Shown here: positions 44,384-52,978 of the stretch, piece after piece | Position numbering within the stretch: position 1 is the stretch's first letter | How the letters are laid out: each line of letters begins with the position of its first letter | Origin: Roseburia_C sp900315735 | GTDB taxonomy: Bacteria > Bacillota > Clostridia > Lachnospirales > Lachnospiraceae | Reading direction: 5' to 3' (one strand) | Assembly (NCBI GenBank): GCA_052118425.1 | Contig: JBQKHF010000011.1 | Length of the DNA: 64,000 nucleotides | Position numbers and translations under genes: made by a program | The notes under the pieces: generated by a model | What the model was told of the DNA's origin: nothing | Database searches by the model: none | The model's input: only the letters and a program-made list of their open reading frames with translations

Positions 44384-45676
44384 ATGAAATTAAGAGGAAA
44401 GAAGATAACCGCACTGGTCATGGCAGCAATTCTTTCGGTGGGGGCGACCGGCTGTGGCAGTGAGAAAGACAGTGCAGAAGGATTTGAACCAAAATTAGAC
44501 ACGGAGAAAGAGGTAACACTTGAGATTGCCGGTTTCATGGGGAACTTTGAGGCATTGGATCAGGTGGTAAATAATTTCAATGAAATTTATCCGAATGTGA
44601 CCATAACCTATGAACAGAATACAGTTTATATGCTGGAAGATTATGTACAGAATAATCAGGGAATCGATATTATTATGACTACAGACGGTAATATCCGGGA
44701 GGCATCTGTAGCAGAGAATTATGTGGGAAATGACTGCCTGGATTTATCAAAAGAAGGGATAGACTTTTCGGATATTTCTTCGGAGATGATTTCATACTGT
44801 ACGGTAGACGGACAGATTCTGCGGGTGCCGATAACAAAGAATCCCTGTGGAATTGTAGTGAATAAGACCTTATTGGAAAAGGAAGGCTTATCAGTACCGG
44901 AAAATTATCAGGAATTTATGGATGTGCTGTCGGCTTTAAAGGAAAAAGGTTATAATCCAATCGAGGGAGCAGCAAACCATGTATATGCAGAGATTGCGAT
45001 GAATATGGCAATGAATCTGATGCATTCGGATGATACTCTTGTGGACGAACTGAGAAACGGGGATGAAGCGGCAGCAGAAAAGATGCTTCCGGTATTTGAA
45101 AAGCTGGAGACAATGATAAAGGAAGGCTATACGGATTATGAAACCAATGCAGAATATCCAAGTGATAATTATGATGCTTCTATTTTAAGCTTCTTTGAGG
45201 GAGATATGCCGTTCTGGGTTTGCAATGCGGAAAGCTTCAGCGGCATGAAGAAGCGCGAGTCCAAGTCAGAAACCTATAGTGCCAATCCTTTTGAATATGA
45301 ATTCATGTATGTTCCATGGGGCGAAAAGGGTGTCTATGCTTACGAAGAGCCATGGTATGGTTTTTCCGTAATAAAAGACAGTGATGTGAAAGATTATGCA
45401 GTAGAATTTATCCGTTTCCTGATGACAGAGGAAGAGAGCGATGTCATGGCATCTATAAAGGGTATGCCGTCAGTTGCTGTAAATGCAGAGGATGAAAGAT
45501 ATCCGGGCATTCATGATATTAAGAATTTAGAGGCTTCCTTTGAAAATGACGGAAGTATCGGAAATGATATCAGAGAGGTATTCACCCAGGTGTGTACGGA
45601 CTTCGGTGCGGGAACCTACAGCAATGCACAGGAAGCAGCAGAGGCATTTGTGCAGGGATGCAGTACACTTGATTAA
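44384..45676 (+). CDS. extracellular solute-binding lipoprotein (family 1, sugar type)
   Basis: The 430-aa lipoprotein (lipobox VGATGC) has the MalE/UgpB-type SBP_bac_1 fold: EVTLEIAGFMGNFEALDQVV, IDIIMTTDGN in the first lobe and GVYAYEEPWYGFSVIKD later. Such proteins bind oligosaccharides for ABC importers. No permease or ATPase gene follows here, so it is an orphan. It lies downstream of a hybrid kinase, where a sensory role is possible. The ATG at 44384 follows GGGAAGG by 13 bp; a TTG at 44372 is in frame but too near that site. A terminator lies 27 bp downstream. Confidence 0.75.
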   Translation: MKLRGKKITALVMAAILSVGATGCGSEKDSAEGFEPKLDTEKEVTLEIAGFMGNFEALDQVVNNFNEIYPNVTITYEQNTVYMLEDYVQNNQGIDIIMTTDGNIREASVAENYVGNDCLDLSKEGIDFSDISSEMISYCTVDGQILRVPITKNPCGIVVNKTLLEKEGLSVPENYQEFMDVLSALKEKGYNPIEGAANHVYAEIAMNMAMNLMHSDDTLVDELRNGDEAAAEKMLPVFEKLETMIKEGYTDYETNAEYPSDNYDASILSFFEGDMPFWVCNAESFSGMKKRESKSETYSANPFEYEFMYVPWGEKGVYAYEEPWYGFSVIKDSDVKDYAVEFIRFLMTEEESDVMASIKGMPSVAVNAEDERYPGIHDIKNLEASFENDGSIGNDIREVFTQVCTDFGAGTYSNAQEAAEAFVQGCSTLD

Positions 45677-45703
45677 AATTGTATAAAGTCTATAAAGAAT
45701 AAG

Positions 45704-45753
45704 AAAAATGCAGAAAATGTTTGTGAAAAAACAGGAAATTTCTGCATTTTTTT
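45704..45753 (+). terminator. intrinsic terminator
   Basis: AAAAATGCAGAAA pairs with TTTCTGCATTTTT across a ~20-nt loop and runs into further T residues. It separates the lipoprotein gene from the ATP synthase operon. Confidence 0.7.
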
Positions 45754-45765
45754 AATGCCAAAATA

Positions 45766-45792
45766 TACAAATTGACGCAAGTGTACAAATTG
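45766..45792. repeat. direct repeat TACAAATTG upstream of the atp operon
   Basis: TACAAATTG occurs twice, at 45766-45774 and 45784-45792, with an 18-bp period. Spacing near two helical turns could suit a regulator, but no family is implied. Confidence 0.25.
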
Positions 45793-45896
45793 CACAAAAA
45801 AACAACCAAAAAACTGGCAAAAATAGCAGGGGATTATGGAATATTTACACGAAAAAAAAGCAAATGGTCAGACCTATTTCCGCAGGAAGAAAACGG

Positions 45897-45925
45897 TTGC
45901 GTTTGCATTTTTTTCTTGTTAGAAT
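45897..45925 (+). promoter_or_regulatory. candidate promoter of the ATP synthase operon
   Basis: TTGCGT (45897-45902), a 17-bp spacer and TAGAAT (45920-45925) lie about 48 bp before the atpB start. No other good promoter is seen in this 296-bp gap. Confidence 0.45.
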
Positions 45926-45972
45926 TTTAACGATTTAAAAATGCCTTAGAGCAGCAGAAGGAAGTGAGACAG

Positions 45973-46659
45973 ATGGATGCTCTGGTAAATAGCCTGATGG
46001 AAGAATTGAACTGTGAAACGGTATTTACAATTCCGATATTCGGAGGCATTCCCATTTATGAGTCCGTAGTAGTAACCTGGATTATCATGGCAGTAGTTAT
46101 TGTGCTGTGCATACTCCTGACCAGGAACTTAAGTGTGGAACATCCGGGACGCAGACAGATTATTCTGGAAACGGCTGTAAACGGGTTGAATAACTTCTTC
46201 CGGGATACCATAGGCGAGAATGGAAAGCAGTATATTCCTTATCTTATGACGGTGGCAATCTATATCGGAATTGCCAACTTAATCGGTCTGCTGGGATTTA
46301 AACCACCGACCAAGGATATGAATGTTACCGCAGCGTTGTCCCTGATGAGTATCATATTGATTGAGATGGCGGGTATCCGCAAAAAGAGAACAAAGGGCTG
46401 GCTTAAGAGTTTTGCAGAGCCAATGCCGGTAGTACTTCCAATCAATATTCTGGAGGTCTTTATCAAACCATTGTCGCTGTGTATGCGACTTTTTGGAAAT
46501 GTATTAGGTTCATTTGTCATTATGGAATTGCTGAAAATGGTAGTACCGGCAATTCTGCCAGCAGTATTTAGCTGTTATTTTGACATTTTTGACGGATTGA
46601 TTCAGGCATATGTATTCGTATTTCTGACCGCATTGTTCGTCAAAGAAGCAACCGAATAG
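45973..46659 (+). CDS. atpB: F1Fo ATP synthase subunit a
   Basis: The 228-aa membrane subunit forms the ion half-channels against the c ring. Five hydrophobic helices are visible. The essential Arg is in LSLCMRLFGNVLGS, a near-perfect match to the family motif. The ATG at 45973 is chosen since AAGGAAG (45958-45964) precedes it by 8 bp; the GTG at 45964 overlaps that site. It is the first gene of an atpBEFHAGDC operon; no atpI precedes it. Confidence 0.95.
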   Translation: MDALVNSLMEELNCETVFTIPIFGGIPIYESVVVTWIIMAVVIVLCILLTRNLSVEHPGRRQIILETAVNGLNNFFRDTIGENGKQYIPYLMTVAIYIGIANLIGLLGFKPPTKDMNVTAALSLMSIILIEMAGIRKKRTKGWLKSFAEPMPVVLPINILEVFIKPLSLCMRLFGNVLGSFVIMELLKMVVPAILPAVFSCYFDIFDGLIQAYVFVFLTALFVKEATE

Positions 46660-46714
46660 GGAAGAAAAAACAAAAAGAGAAACAAAAAAGTAGAAAAGAA
46701 AAGGAGTGCATATT

Positions 46715-46945
46715 ATGTCATCAACATTATTAGTAGCAATCGGAGCAGGTATCGCAGTATTAACAGGTATTGGAGCAGGACTTGGAATTGGAAAAGCAAC
46801 ATCATCCGCAGTAGATGCAATTGCAAGACAGCCGGAAGCAGAGAGCAAAATCAGCAAATCACTTCTTCTTGGATGTGCGTTAGCAGAGGCAACTGCTATT
46901 TACGGATTCGTTATCGCATTGTTAATCATCCTCTTCTTAAAATAA
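46715..46945 (+). CDS. atpE: F1Fo ATP synthase subunit c
   Basis: The 76-aa proteolipid has two transmembrane helices joined by the conserved ARQPEAES loop; the c ring rotates as ions pass. The ion-binding Glu is in CALAEATAIYGF (helix 2). The helix-1 Gln that marks Na+-binding c subunits is Ile here (GLGIGKAT), and the Ser after the Glu is Ala, so proton coupling is predicted. The ATG at 46715 follows AAGGAG (46701-46706) by 8 bp. Confidence 0.95.
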   Translation: MSSTLLVAIGAGIAVLTGIGAGLGIGKATSSAVDAIARQPEAESKISKSLLLGCALAEATAIYGFVIALLIILFLK

Positions 46946-46978
46946 TAAAGAAAGATTATAGAAAGGCAGGTACGGGAA

Positions 46979-47431
46979 ATGCTTAGCATTAATTTTTGGA
47001 ATATTTTGTGGACCGTTGTAAATCTGCTGGTATTATATGTAGTCTTTCGTAAATTCCTTTATCAGAGAGTCATGAATGTGATTGAGGCAAGAGAAGAAAT
47101 GGTAAAGAAACAGTTTGACGATGCAAAGAAAAGCGAAGAAGATGCCAGGAAATTAAAGGCAGATTATGAAGAACGCTTATCTGATGCAAGAACTGAGGCA
47201 GACCAGATTATTATTGATGCCAGAGCAAGAGCAGAAGAAGAACATGCACGCTCGGTAGAGAAAACCAGAGAAGAGACTGAGCATATGTTAGAAAAAGCCA
47301 AAGAAGATATTGCAAACGAGCAGGAAAAGGCACAGCAGGCAGCTCAGGCTGAGATTGCCAAACTGGCAGTCATCGCTGCAAGGAAAATTATGAAAACAGG
47401 TGATGCTCATGACACAGGAAGCAGTAAATAA
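46979..47431 (+). CDS. atpF: F1Fo ATP synthase subunit b
   Basis: The 150-aa stator subunit has an N-terminal membrane helix (FWNILWTVVNLLVLYVVF) and a long charged helix with heptads that dimerises and reaches the delta subunit. It overlaps atpH: the atpH start (47409) lies 23 bp before the stop, implying coupled translation. The length is typical. Confidence 0.95.
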   Translation: MLSINFWNILWTVVNLLVLYVVFRKFLYQRVMNVIEAREEMVKKQFDDAKKSEEDARKLKADYEERLSDARTEADQIIIDARARAEEEHARSVEKTREETEHMLEKAKEDIANEQEKAQQAAQAEIAKLAVIAARKIMKTGDAHDTGSSK

Positions 47432-47927
47432 CGCAAAGGTATTGTATCGGCTGGGTGCCACAAGACAGGAGGCAGGCGAACTCCGGGAGCTTTATGAACT
47501 TACACCGGAGCTGCTTAAGGTTCTTACAAGTCCGGTAATATCCATACATAAGAAGGATGCCGTGATAGAGAAAATCTATCAGGATGCCGGATTATCCAAG
47601 GTGCTTGTGAACTATACCAAGATGATGTGCAGACTGGGTTATATCGGAGAAATAGAGGATATCCTGGATGCATTTTATCTCTATTGGGACAGACAGAATC
47701 ATATCCTGCGTGCAGAACTGACCTGTGCAGGCACACCGCAGCCGGAAGAAGAAGCAGAGGCAAGAAAGATTCTTGCAGAGAAATATCCCGACTGTGAGAT
47801 TGTTCTGACAGAAAAGGAAGATGAGAATCTCTTAGGCGGATATATCATTAAGGTTCATCATAAAGAATATGACAGAAGCTATGAAGGCCGCTTACGTCAG
47901 TTGGAAAGAAAATTAACAGGGAGGTGA
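47409..47927 (+). CDS. atpH: F1Fo ATP synthase subunit delta
   Basis: The 172-aa OSCP/delta subunit links the b-subunit stator to the top of F1. The family pattern is clear in ELLKVLTSPVISIHKKDAVI and the C-terminal LLGGYIIKVHHKEYDRSYEG-type segment. ATG 47409 is chosen because ACAGG (47396-47400) is 8 bp upstream; earlier GTG/ATG codons are too close to it. The stop lies just before the atpA GTG. Confidence 0.9.
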   Translation: MTQEAVNNAKVLYRLGATRQEAGELRELYELTPELLKVLTSPVISIHKKDAVIEKIYQDAGLSKVLVNYTKMMCRLGYIGEIEDILDAFYLYWDRQNHILRAELTCAGTPQPEEEAEARKILAEKYPDCEIVLTEKEDENLLGGYIIKVHHKEYDRSYEGRLRQLERKLTGR

Positions 47928-47932
47928 AGCCT

Positions 47933-49444
47933 GTGGGCGCAATTAGTGCTGCAGACATAATCTCGATTATCCAGAGCGAGATAGAAGAATTTGACTGGGA
48001 TGAATCCAGTCGTGAGACCGGTTCCGTAATCTGGGTTGGTGATGGAATTGCAACCATTTACGGAATTGACCATGCAATGTATGGTGAAATCGTTGTATTT
48101 GATAACGGTGTCAAAGGAATGGTACAGGATATCAGACAGAATGAAATCGGTGTTATTTTATTCGGCCGTGATACCGGAATCAAAGAAGGAACCAAAGTGG
48201 TTCGTACCAAGAAGAAAGCCGGAATCCCGGTAGGGGAAGGCTTTGTTGGAAGAATTATCAATGCATTAGGTGAGCCGATTGATGGAAAAGGCGAGATTAA
48301 GGAAGATGATTATCGTCCAATCGAAGAGGAAGCACCGGGCATTGTAGAACGTAAATCAGTAAATACACCAATGGAAACAGGAATCTTATCCATTGACTCC
48401 ATGTTCCCAATCGGTAGAGGTCAGCGTGAGTTAATTATCGGAGACCGTCAGACCGGAAAGACTTCCATTGCAACAGATACCATCATTAACCAGAAAGGCA
48501 AAGGTGTAATCTGTATCTATGTTGCCATCGGACAGAAGGCATCCAGTGTAGCAAAAATCGTATCGACACTGACCAAGCATGATGCAATGGATTATTCCAT
48601 CGTGGTTTCCTCAACCGCAAGTGACCCTGCATCCATGCAGTACATCGCACCATATGCAGGAACTGCAATGGCAGAGTATTTTATGCATCAGGGAAAAGAT
48701 GTGTTAATCGTATATGATGATTTATCCAAACATGCGGTAGCATATCGTGCAATCTCTCTGTTGTTAGAGCGTTCTCCGGGACGTGAAGCTTATCCTGGTG
48801 ACGTATTCTACTTACATTCCAGATTGTTAGAGCGTTCCAGCCGTTTAAGTGATGAATTGGGCGGAGGTTCCATTACCGCACTGCCAATCATTGAGACACA
48901 GGCAGGAGATGTATCCGCATATATTCCGACCAATGTCATTTCCATTACAGACGGACAGATTTTTTTAGAGAGTAACCTTTTCTTCTCAGGTATGCGTCCG
49001 GCAGTCAACGTTGGTTTGTCCGTATCCCGTGTCGGTGGTGCTGCACAGACCAAGGCAATGAAGAAGGCATCCGGAAGTATCCGAATCGATCTGGCACAGT
49101 ATCGAGAGATGGAAGTATTTACCCAGTTTGCATCTGACCTTGATGACATGACCAAGGCACAGTTACAACATGGAAAAGCATTGATGGAGCTTTTAAAACA
49201 GCCACTCTGCCATCCGCTTTCCCTGCATGAGCAGGTAGAGACACTGTGTATGGCAAATCATGGTGTATTTGATAAAGTAGAAACAAAGAATGTAAAACAG
49301 TATCAGAATGAGATTCTTGAATATATGGATTTGAAGCATCCGGAAATCGGCAGGGAAATCGAAGAAACCAAAGTGCTTTCCGATGAACTGACCGATAAGA
49401 TTATTGCGGCTGCAAAAGAATTCGAAGACAGTAGAAATCAATAG
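47933..49444 (+). CDS. atpA: F1Fo ATP synthase subunit alpha (GTG start)
   Basis: The 503-aa regulatory nucleotide-binding subunit has P-loop GDRQTGKT near residue 170 and the catalytic-site Arg region SNLFFSGMRPAVNVGLSVSR. It begins with an unusual GTG: GGAGGTG (47919-47925) is 8 bp before the GTG at 47933, whereas the GTG at 47924 lies inside that site. The length is normal. It forms the hexameric F1 head with AtpD. Confidence 0.95.
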   Translation: MGAISAADIISIIQSEIEEFDWDESSRETGSVIWVGDGIATIYGIDHAMYGEIVVFDNGVKGMVQDIRQNEIGVILFGRDTGIKEGTKVVRTKKKAGIPVGEGFVGRIINALGEPIDGKGEIKEDDYRPIEEEAPGIVERKSVNTPMETGILSIDSMFPIGRGQRELIIGDRQTGKTSIATDTIINQKGKGVICIYVAIGQKASSVAKIVSTLTKHDAMDYSIVVSSTASDPASMQYIAPYAGTAMAEYFMHQGKDVLIVYDDLSKHAVAYRAISLLLERSPGREAYPGDVFYLHSRLLERSSRLSDELGGGSITALPIIETQAGDVSAYIPTNVISITDGQIFLESNLFFSGMRPAVNVGLSVSRVGGAAQTKAMKKASGSIRIDLAQYREMEVFTQFASDLDDMTKAQLQHGKALMELLKQPLCHPLSLHEQVETLCMANHGVFDKVETKNVKQYQNEILEYMDLKHPEIGREIEETKVLSDELTDKIIAAAKEFEDSRNQ

Positions 49445-49462
49445 GAATGAGCAGGTGTTGTT

Positions 49463-50356
49463 ATGGCAAATGCAAAGGAAATTCAGGATCGAATGAAGAG
49501 TATCAATGATACATTGAAGATTACCAATGCAATGTATATGATTTCTTCTTCGAAGCTGAAGAAATCAAAGAAAATGCTTTCTGACACGGAACCTTATTTC
49601 TTTACCCTGCAGTCGGAAATGAGCAGAATCTTAAGACATCTTCCGGATATTGAGGACATTTATTTTAAGACCAACGAAGAGAAAAAGCCGGAAGAGCGGA
49701 TGGTAGGTTACATTGTTATTACGGCAGATAAGGGTCTGGCAGGCTCCTATAATCATAATGTATTAAAGCTTGCAGAGGAGCATTTGAAAGCACATAAAAA
49801 TAACAAACTGTTTGTATTAGGTGAGTTAGGTCGTCATTATTTTGAACAGCGTGGAATTGAGATTGATAAACAGTTCCACTATACCGTACAGAATCCGACA
49901 CTGAACCGTGCAAGAAATATTGCGGAGGAACTTTTGGAGCTGTACCTGAAGGAAGAATTAGACGAGATTTATATCATCTATACCAGCATGGTTAATGCAA
50001 TTCAGGAGGAGACACAGATCAGACAGTTACTCCCACTGAAGAAAGCAAGCTTTAACGTGAAACTGCCTGCAGATATTCCGATGGAGGAACTGGCATTGAA
50101 ACCATCTCCGGAGGCAGTGATGGATCGAATTGTACCGGATTATGTAGTTGGTTTCATCTATGGAGCGTTAGTTGAGTCTTATTCCTGCGAGCAGAACGCA
50201 AGAATGATGGCAATGGAGGCAGCAACCAAAAGTGCCAAAGACATGCTCCATGAGCTGGATATCTTATATAATCGTGCAAGACAGGCAGCAATTACCCAGG
50301 AAATAACCGAGGTCATTGCAGGAGCGAAAGCTCAGAAACGGAAAAAGAGGCAGTGA
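49463..50356 (+). CDS. atpG: F1Fo ATP synthase subunit gamma
   Basis: The 297-aa central rotor shaft has long N- and C-terminal helices (IQDRMKSINDTLKITNAMYM and the closing AAITQEITEVIAGA). The family signature near the end is recognisable. Length is typical. It is encoded 18 bp after atpA and 15 bp before atpD, the usual order. Confidence 0.95.
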   Translation: MANAKEIQDRMKSINDTLKITNAMYMISSSKLKKSKKMLSDTEPYFFTLQSEMSRILRHLPDIEDIYFKTNEEKKPEERMVGYIVITADKGLAGSYNHNVLKLAEEHLKAHKNNKLFVLGELGRHYFEQRGIEIDKQFHYTVQNPTLNRARNIAEELLELYLKEELDEIYIIYTSMVNAIQEETQIRQLLPLKKASFNVKLPADIPMEELALKPSPEAVMDRIVPDYVVGFIYGALVESYSCEQNARMMAMEAATKSAKDMLHELDILYNRARQAAITQEITEVIAGAKAQKRKKRQ

Positions 50357-50371
50357 TAAGGAGGCTTTTTC

Positions 50372-51772
50372 ATGAAGACAGGAAAAATCATACAGGTGTT
50401 AGGCCCGGTAGTGGATGTCTCATTTGAAGACGAAGAATTGCCGGCAATCAAAGACGCCCTTGAAGTGAAAAACGGCGATAAGAAGTGCATCATGGAAGTG
50501 GCACAGCATATCGGAAATCATACGGTACGTTGTATTATGTTAGCTTCCAGTGAAGGACTTTGCCGTGATATGGAAGTAACCGCTACAGGAAGCGGAATAA
50601 AAACTCCGGTCGGAGAGCAGACATTGGGAAGACTGTTCAACGTATTAGGAGAAGCAATCGATGGTGGCGAGCCACTGAAGGATGCACCGGAATGGGTCAT
50701 CCATCGTGAACCACCAGCATTTGAAGACCAGAATCCGGCAGAAGAAATCTTAGAGACCGGTATTAAAGTTATCGATCTTTTGGCACCATATGCAAAAGGT
50801 GGTAAGATTGGATTGTTTGGTGGAGCCGGAGTAGGTAAAACCGTATTGATTCAGGAGTTAATCAGTAACATTGCAACAGAGCATGGTGGATATTCTATTT
50901 TCACCGGTGTTGGAGAACGTTCCCGTGAGGGTAATGACCTTTGGACAGAAATGAAGGAATCCGGTGTATTAGAGAAGACCGCCTTAGTGTTCGGTCAGAT
51001 GAACGAGCCACCTGGAGCACGTATGCGTGTGGCTGAGACCGGACTTACCATGGCAGAATATTTCCGTGATGAGAAACATCAGAATGTGCTTCTTTTCATT
51101 GACAATATTTTCCGTTTCACACAGGCAGGTTCTGAGGTATCTGCATTGTTAGGACGTATGCCTTCTGCAGTAGGATATCAGCCGACACTGGCAACTGAAA
51201 TGGGTGAATTGCAGGAGCGTATTGCATCTACAAAGAACGGTTCTGTTACATCCGTTCAGGCAGTTTACGTACCGGCAGACGATTTAACTGACCCGGCACC
51301 GGCTACTACTTTCGCACATCTGGATGCGACCACCGTACTTTCCAGAAAGATTGTAGAGCAGGGTATTTATCCGGCAGTAGACCCACTGGAATCTACATCC
51401 CGTATCTTAGAGGCAGACATCGTTGGCGAAGAACATTATCAGGTAGCCCGGAAAGTACAGGAGATTCTGCAGAAATACAAAGAGTTACAGGATATCATCG
51501 CAATTCTTGGTATGGAAGAGCTGGCAGATGAGGACAAGTTACTGGTATATCGTGCAAGAAAGATTCAGAAGTTCTTATCACAGCCGTTCCATGTAGCAGA
51601 GAACTTTACCGGCGTAAAGGGTGTTTACGTTCCGTTATCTGAAACCATTCGTGGATTCAAGGCAATCATCGATGGTGATATGGATCAGTATCCGGAAAAT
51701 GCATTCTTCAACGTAGGAACAGTAGAAGACGTTATCCGTAAAGCAGAAGAGATGGAACACCAGAATGCATAA
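50372..51772 (+). CDS. atpD: F1Fo ATP synthase subunit beta
   Basis: The 466-aa catalytic subunit has P-loop GGAGVGKTVL near residue 150, the VGERSREGNDL motif with the catalytic Glu/Arg, LLFIDNIFRFTQAGSEVSALLGR (Walker B) and the DELSEED region in the ELADEDK variant (here MEELADEDKLLVYRARK). The start ATG at 50372 has AAGGAGG upstream. It makes ATP from the rotation of gamma. Confidence 0.95.
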   Translation: MKTGKIIQVLGPVVDVSFEDEELPAIKDALEVKNGDKKCIMEVAQHIGNHTVRCIMLASSEGLCRDMEVTATGSGIKTPVGEQTLGRLFNVLGEAIDGGEPLKDAPEWVIHREPPAFEDQNPAEEILETGIKVIDLLAPYAKGGKIGLFGGAGVGKTVLIQELISNIATEHGGYSIFTGVGERSREGNDLWTEMKESGVLEKTALVFGQMNEPPGARMRVAETGLTMAEYFRDEKHQNVLLFIDNIFRFTQAGSEVSALLGRMPSAVGYQPTLATEMGELQERIASTKNGSVTSVQAVYVPADDLTDPAPATTFAHLDATTVLSRKIVEQGIYPAVDPLESTSRILEADIVGEEHYQVARKVQEILQKYKELQDIIAILGMEELADEDKLLVYRARKIQKFLSQPFHVAENFTGVKGVYVPLSETIRGFKAIIDGDMDQYPENAFFNVGTVEDVIRKAEEMEHQNA

Positions 51773-51803
51773 GAGCTATCATCTTTAGAATAGAGGTACA
51801 GGT

Positions 51804-52220
51804 ATGGCAGGAAATACATTTTATTTAAAAATAATTGCAGCAAACCGGGTATTCTATGCCGGCAGATGCCGTTCTCTGATTGTTCCGGAATATGACGGAC
51901 AGAAAGAGATTTTAGCACACCATGAAGATATGGTCATTGCCATTGATGAGGGTGAAATGCGTTTTCAGCCGGAAGGTACTGCAAATTGGGAATATGCAGT
52001 AGTTGGCATGGGTTTTGTGGAAATCGTCAACAACCGTGTGACGCTTCTGGTAGAAACTGCAGAGCGTCCGGAAGAGATTGACGTTGCCCGTGCCAGAGAA
52101 GCAAAAGAACGTGCCGAGGAGCAGATGCGGCAGAAGCAGAGCATCCAGGAATACTATCATTCCAGAGCATCCTTATCCCGTGCCCTGACCCGACTGAAGG
52201 CAACCAGCAAGTACCAGTAA
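51804..52220 (+). CDS. atpC: F1Fo ATP synthase subunit epsilon
   Basis: The 138-aa subunit has an N-terminal beta-sandwich (VFYAGRCRSLIVPEYDGQKEI and ILAHHEDMVIAI) and a C-terminal helical pair (ARAREAKERAEEQMRQKQ). It damps ATP hydrolysis by clamping the F1 head. It is the last gene of the operon, followed by a terminator about 100 bp later. Confidence 0.95.
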   Translation: MAGNTFYLKIIAANRVFYAGRCRSLIVPEYDGQKEILAHHEDMVIAIDEGEMRFQPEGTANWEYAVVGMGFVEIVNNRVTLLVETAERPEEIDVARAREAKERAEEQMRQKQSIQEYYHSRASLSRALTRLKATSKYQ

Positions 52221-52321
52221 GCAACAGGAAAGTCGAGATATGCTGTGATAGTGTTATAAATGAAGATATAATATAGATAGAACCGGAAATAGAATTAGAA
52301 CTAGAAATAAGATTATAGCAG

Positions 52322-52369
52322 GAAACCCGCAGATTATCTGTTTGAAAACAGGTGGTCTGCGGGTTTCTT
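52322..52369 (+). terminator. terminator of the atp operon
   Basis: GAAACCCGCAGA pairs perfectly with TCTGCGGGTTTC across a 22-nt loop. The U-tract is short (TTTCTTG). Confidence 0.75.
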
Positions 52370-52372
52370 GAG

Positions 52373-52393
52373 CTGCCGGTGGCAGGTTCTATA
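52373..52393. repeat. CTGCCGG dispersed repeat, copy 2
   Basis: A 21-nt sequence containing CTGCCGGTGGCAGGTTCTAT recurs exactly at 53525-53545. CTGCC-GGT-GGCAG forms a small hairpin. Both copies lie between terminators and minus-strand genes. Confidence 0.5.
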
Positions 52394-52411
52394 TAGGTTT
52401 GACGAGTGCCA

Positions 52412-52485
52412 GTAGTGTTGTCGGATGTCTGTAGTGTTGCCGGATGTCTGTAGGTTTGCCGGCGTCTGTAAATTTGCCGGTATTA
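52412..52485. repeat. degenerate 18-19-bp tandem repeat
   Basis: Four tandem units: GTAGTGTTGTCGGATGTCT, GTAGTGTTGCCGGATGTCT, then two decayed 18-bp copies (GTAGGTTTGCCGGCGTCT and GTAAATTTGCCGGTATTA). A fifth, weaker unit may precede them at 52393. The array runs into the stop codon of the minus-strand XRE gene. There is no spacer pattern, so it is not CRISPR. Confidence 0.6.
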
Positions 52486-52830
52486 TAAGGATTTATAGGC
52501 ATCCGCATTAAGCAGCAACTGGTATAGTGCCTCCTGTTCTTTGTAGGTTTTCTTACAGAGAAAATGATAGCATTCTAATGGAATATCAGTGGCGGCATCA
52601 GAGGATTTTCCAATCTGTTCCACTAATTTTGAAATAGGAACATTTAAAGCTCCTGCAATCTTTTCGATACTTTCTAAAGTGGCATTTTTTTCGCCACGTT
52701 CCAACTGACCAATGTAGGTAGGATGACAACCTGATAATTCTGCAAGCTTTTCCTGGCTTAAATGAAGAGAAAGTCTGTAATTTCGAATTCTTTGTCCAAC
52801 TGATTTTGCAATTTCGCTCATAGTAATCAT
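52483..52830 (-). CDS. XRE-family transcriptional regulator
   Basis: The 115-aa protein has an N-terminal Cro/CI helix-turn-helix (VGQRIRNYRLSLHLSQEKLA, then LSGCHPTYIGQLERGEKNAT) and a C-terminal helical tail. It acts as a dimeric DNA-binding regulator. Two start codons are possible (52830 and 52821); the first is kept because AAGGA lies close upstream on the minus strand. It is divergent from a lipoprotein gene, and the shared 148-bp gap holds two copies of ATACTATAAG, one covering the lipoprotein -10, so it probably represses that gene and itself. Confidence 0.8.
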   Translation of the reverse strand: MITMSEIAKSVGQRIRNYRLSLHLSQEKLAELSGCHPTYIGQLERGEKNATLESIEKIAGALNVPISKLVEQIGKSSDAATDIPLECYHFLCKKTYKEQEALYQLLLNADAYKSL

Positions 52831-52845
52831 CCATCCTTTTTAATC

Positions 52846-52918
52846 TATACTATAAGCAATAAGTGACGTATTCCACAGACTATTGACACAATACAATAGA
52901 AAACATATACTATAAGTA
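52846..52918. promoter_or_regulatory. paired operator repeats in the divergent promoter region
   Basis: TATACTATAAG occurs at 52846-52856 and again overlapping the -10 at 52906-52916. Each copy with its flank resembles ATACT-N3-AGTAT symmetry. Likely binding sites for the XRE protein. Confidence 0.45.
52883..52911 (+). promoter_or_regulatory. consensus sigma-A promoter
   Basis: TTGACA (52883-52888), exactly 17 bp, then TATACT (52906-52911). It directs transcription of the lipoprotein gene at 52979. Confidence 0.8.
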
Positions 52919-52978
52919 TTAAAACAAAAGTGAAATATATTTATAGTATCTCACAAAAGAATAAGGGAGGAATTTAGA

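Noticed and set aside
52412..52485. Possible CRISPR array
   Set aside because: The units are 18-19 bp, directly adjacent without spacers, and degrade to the right. No cas gene is in the window.
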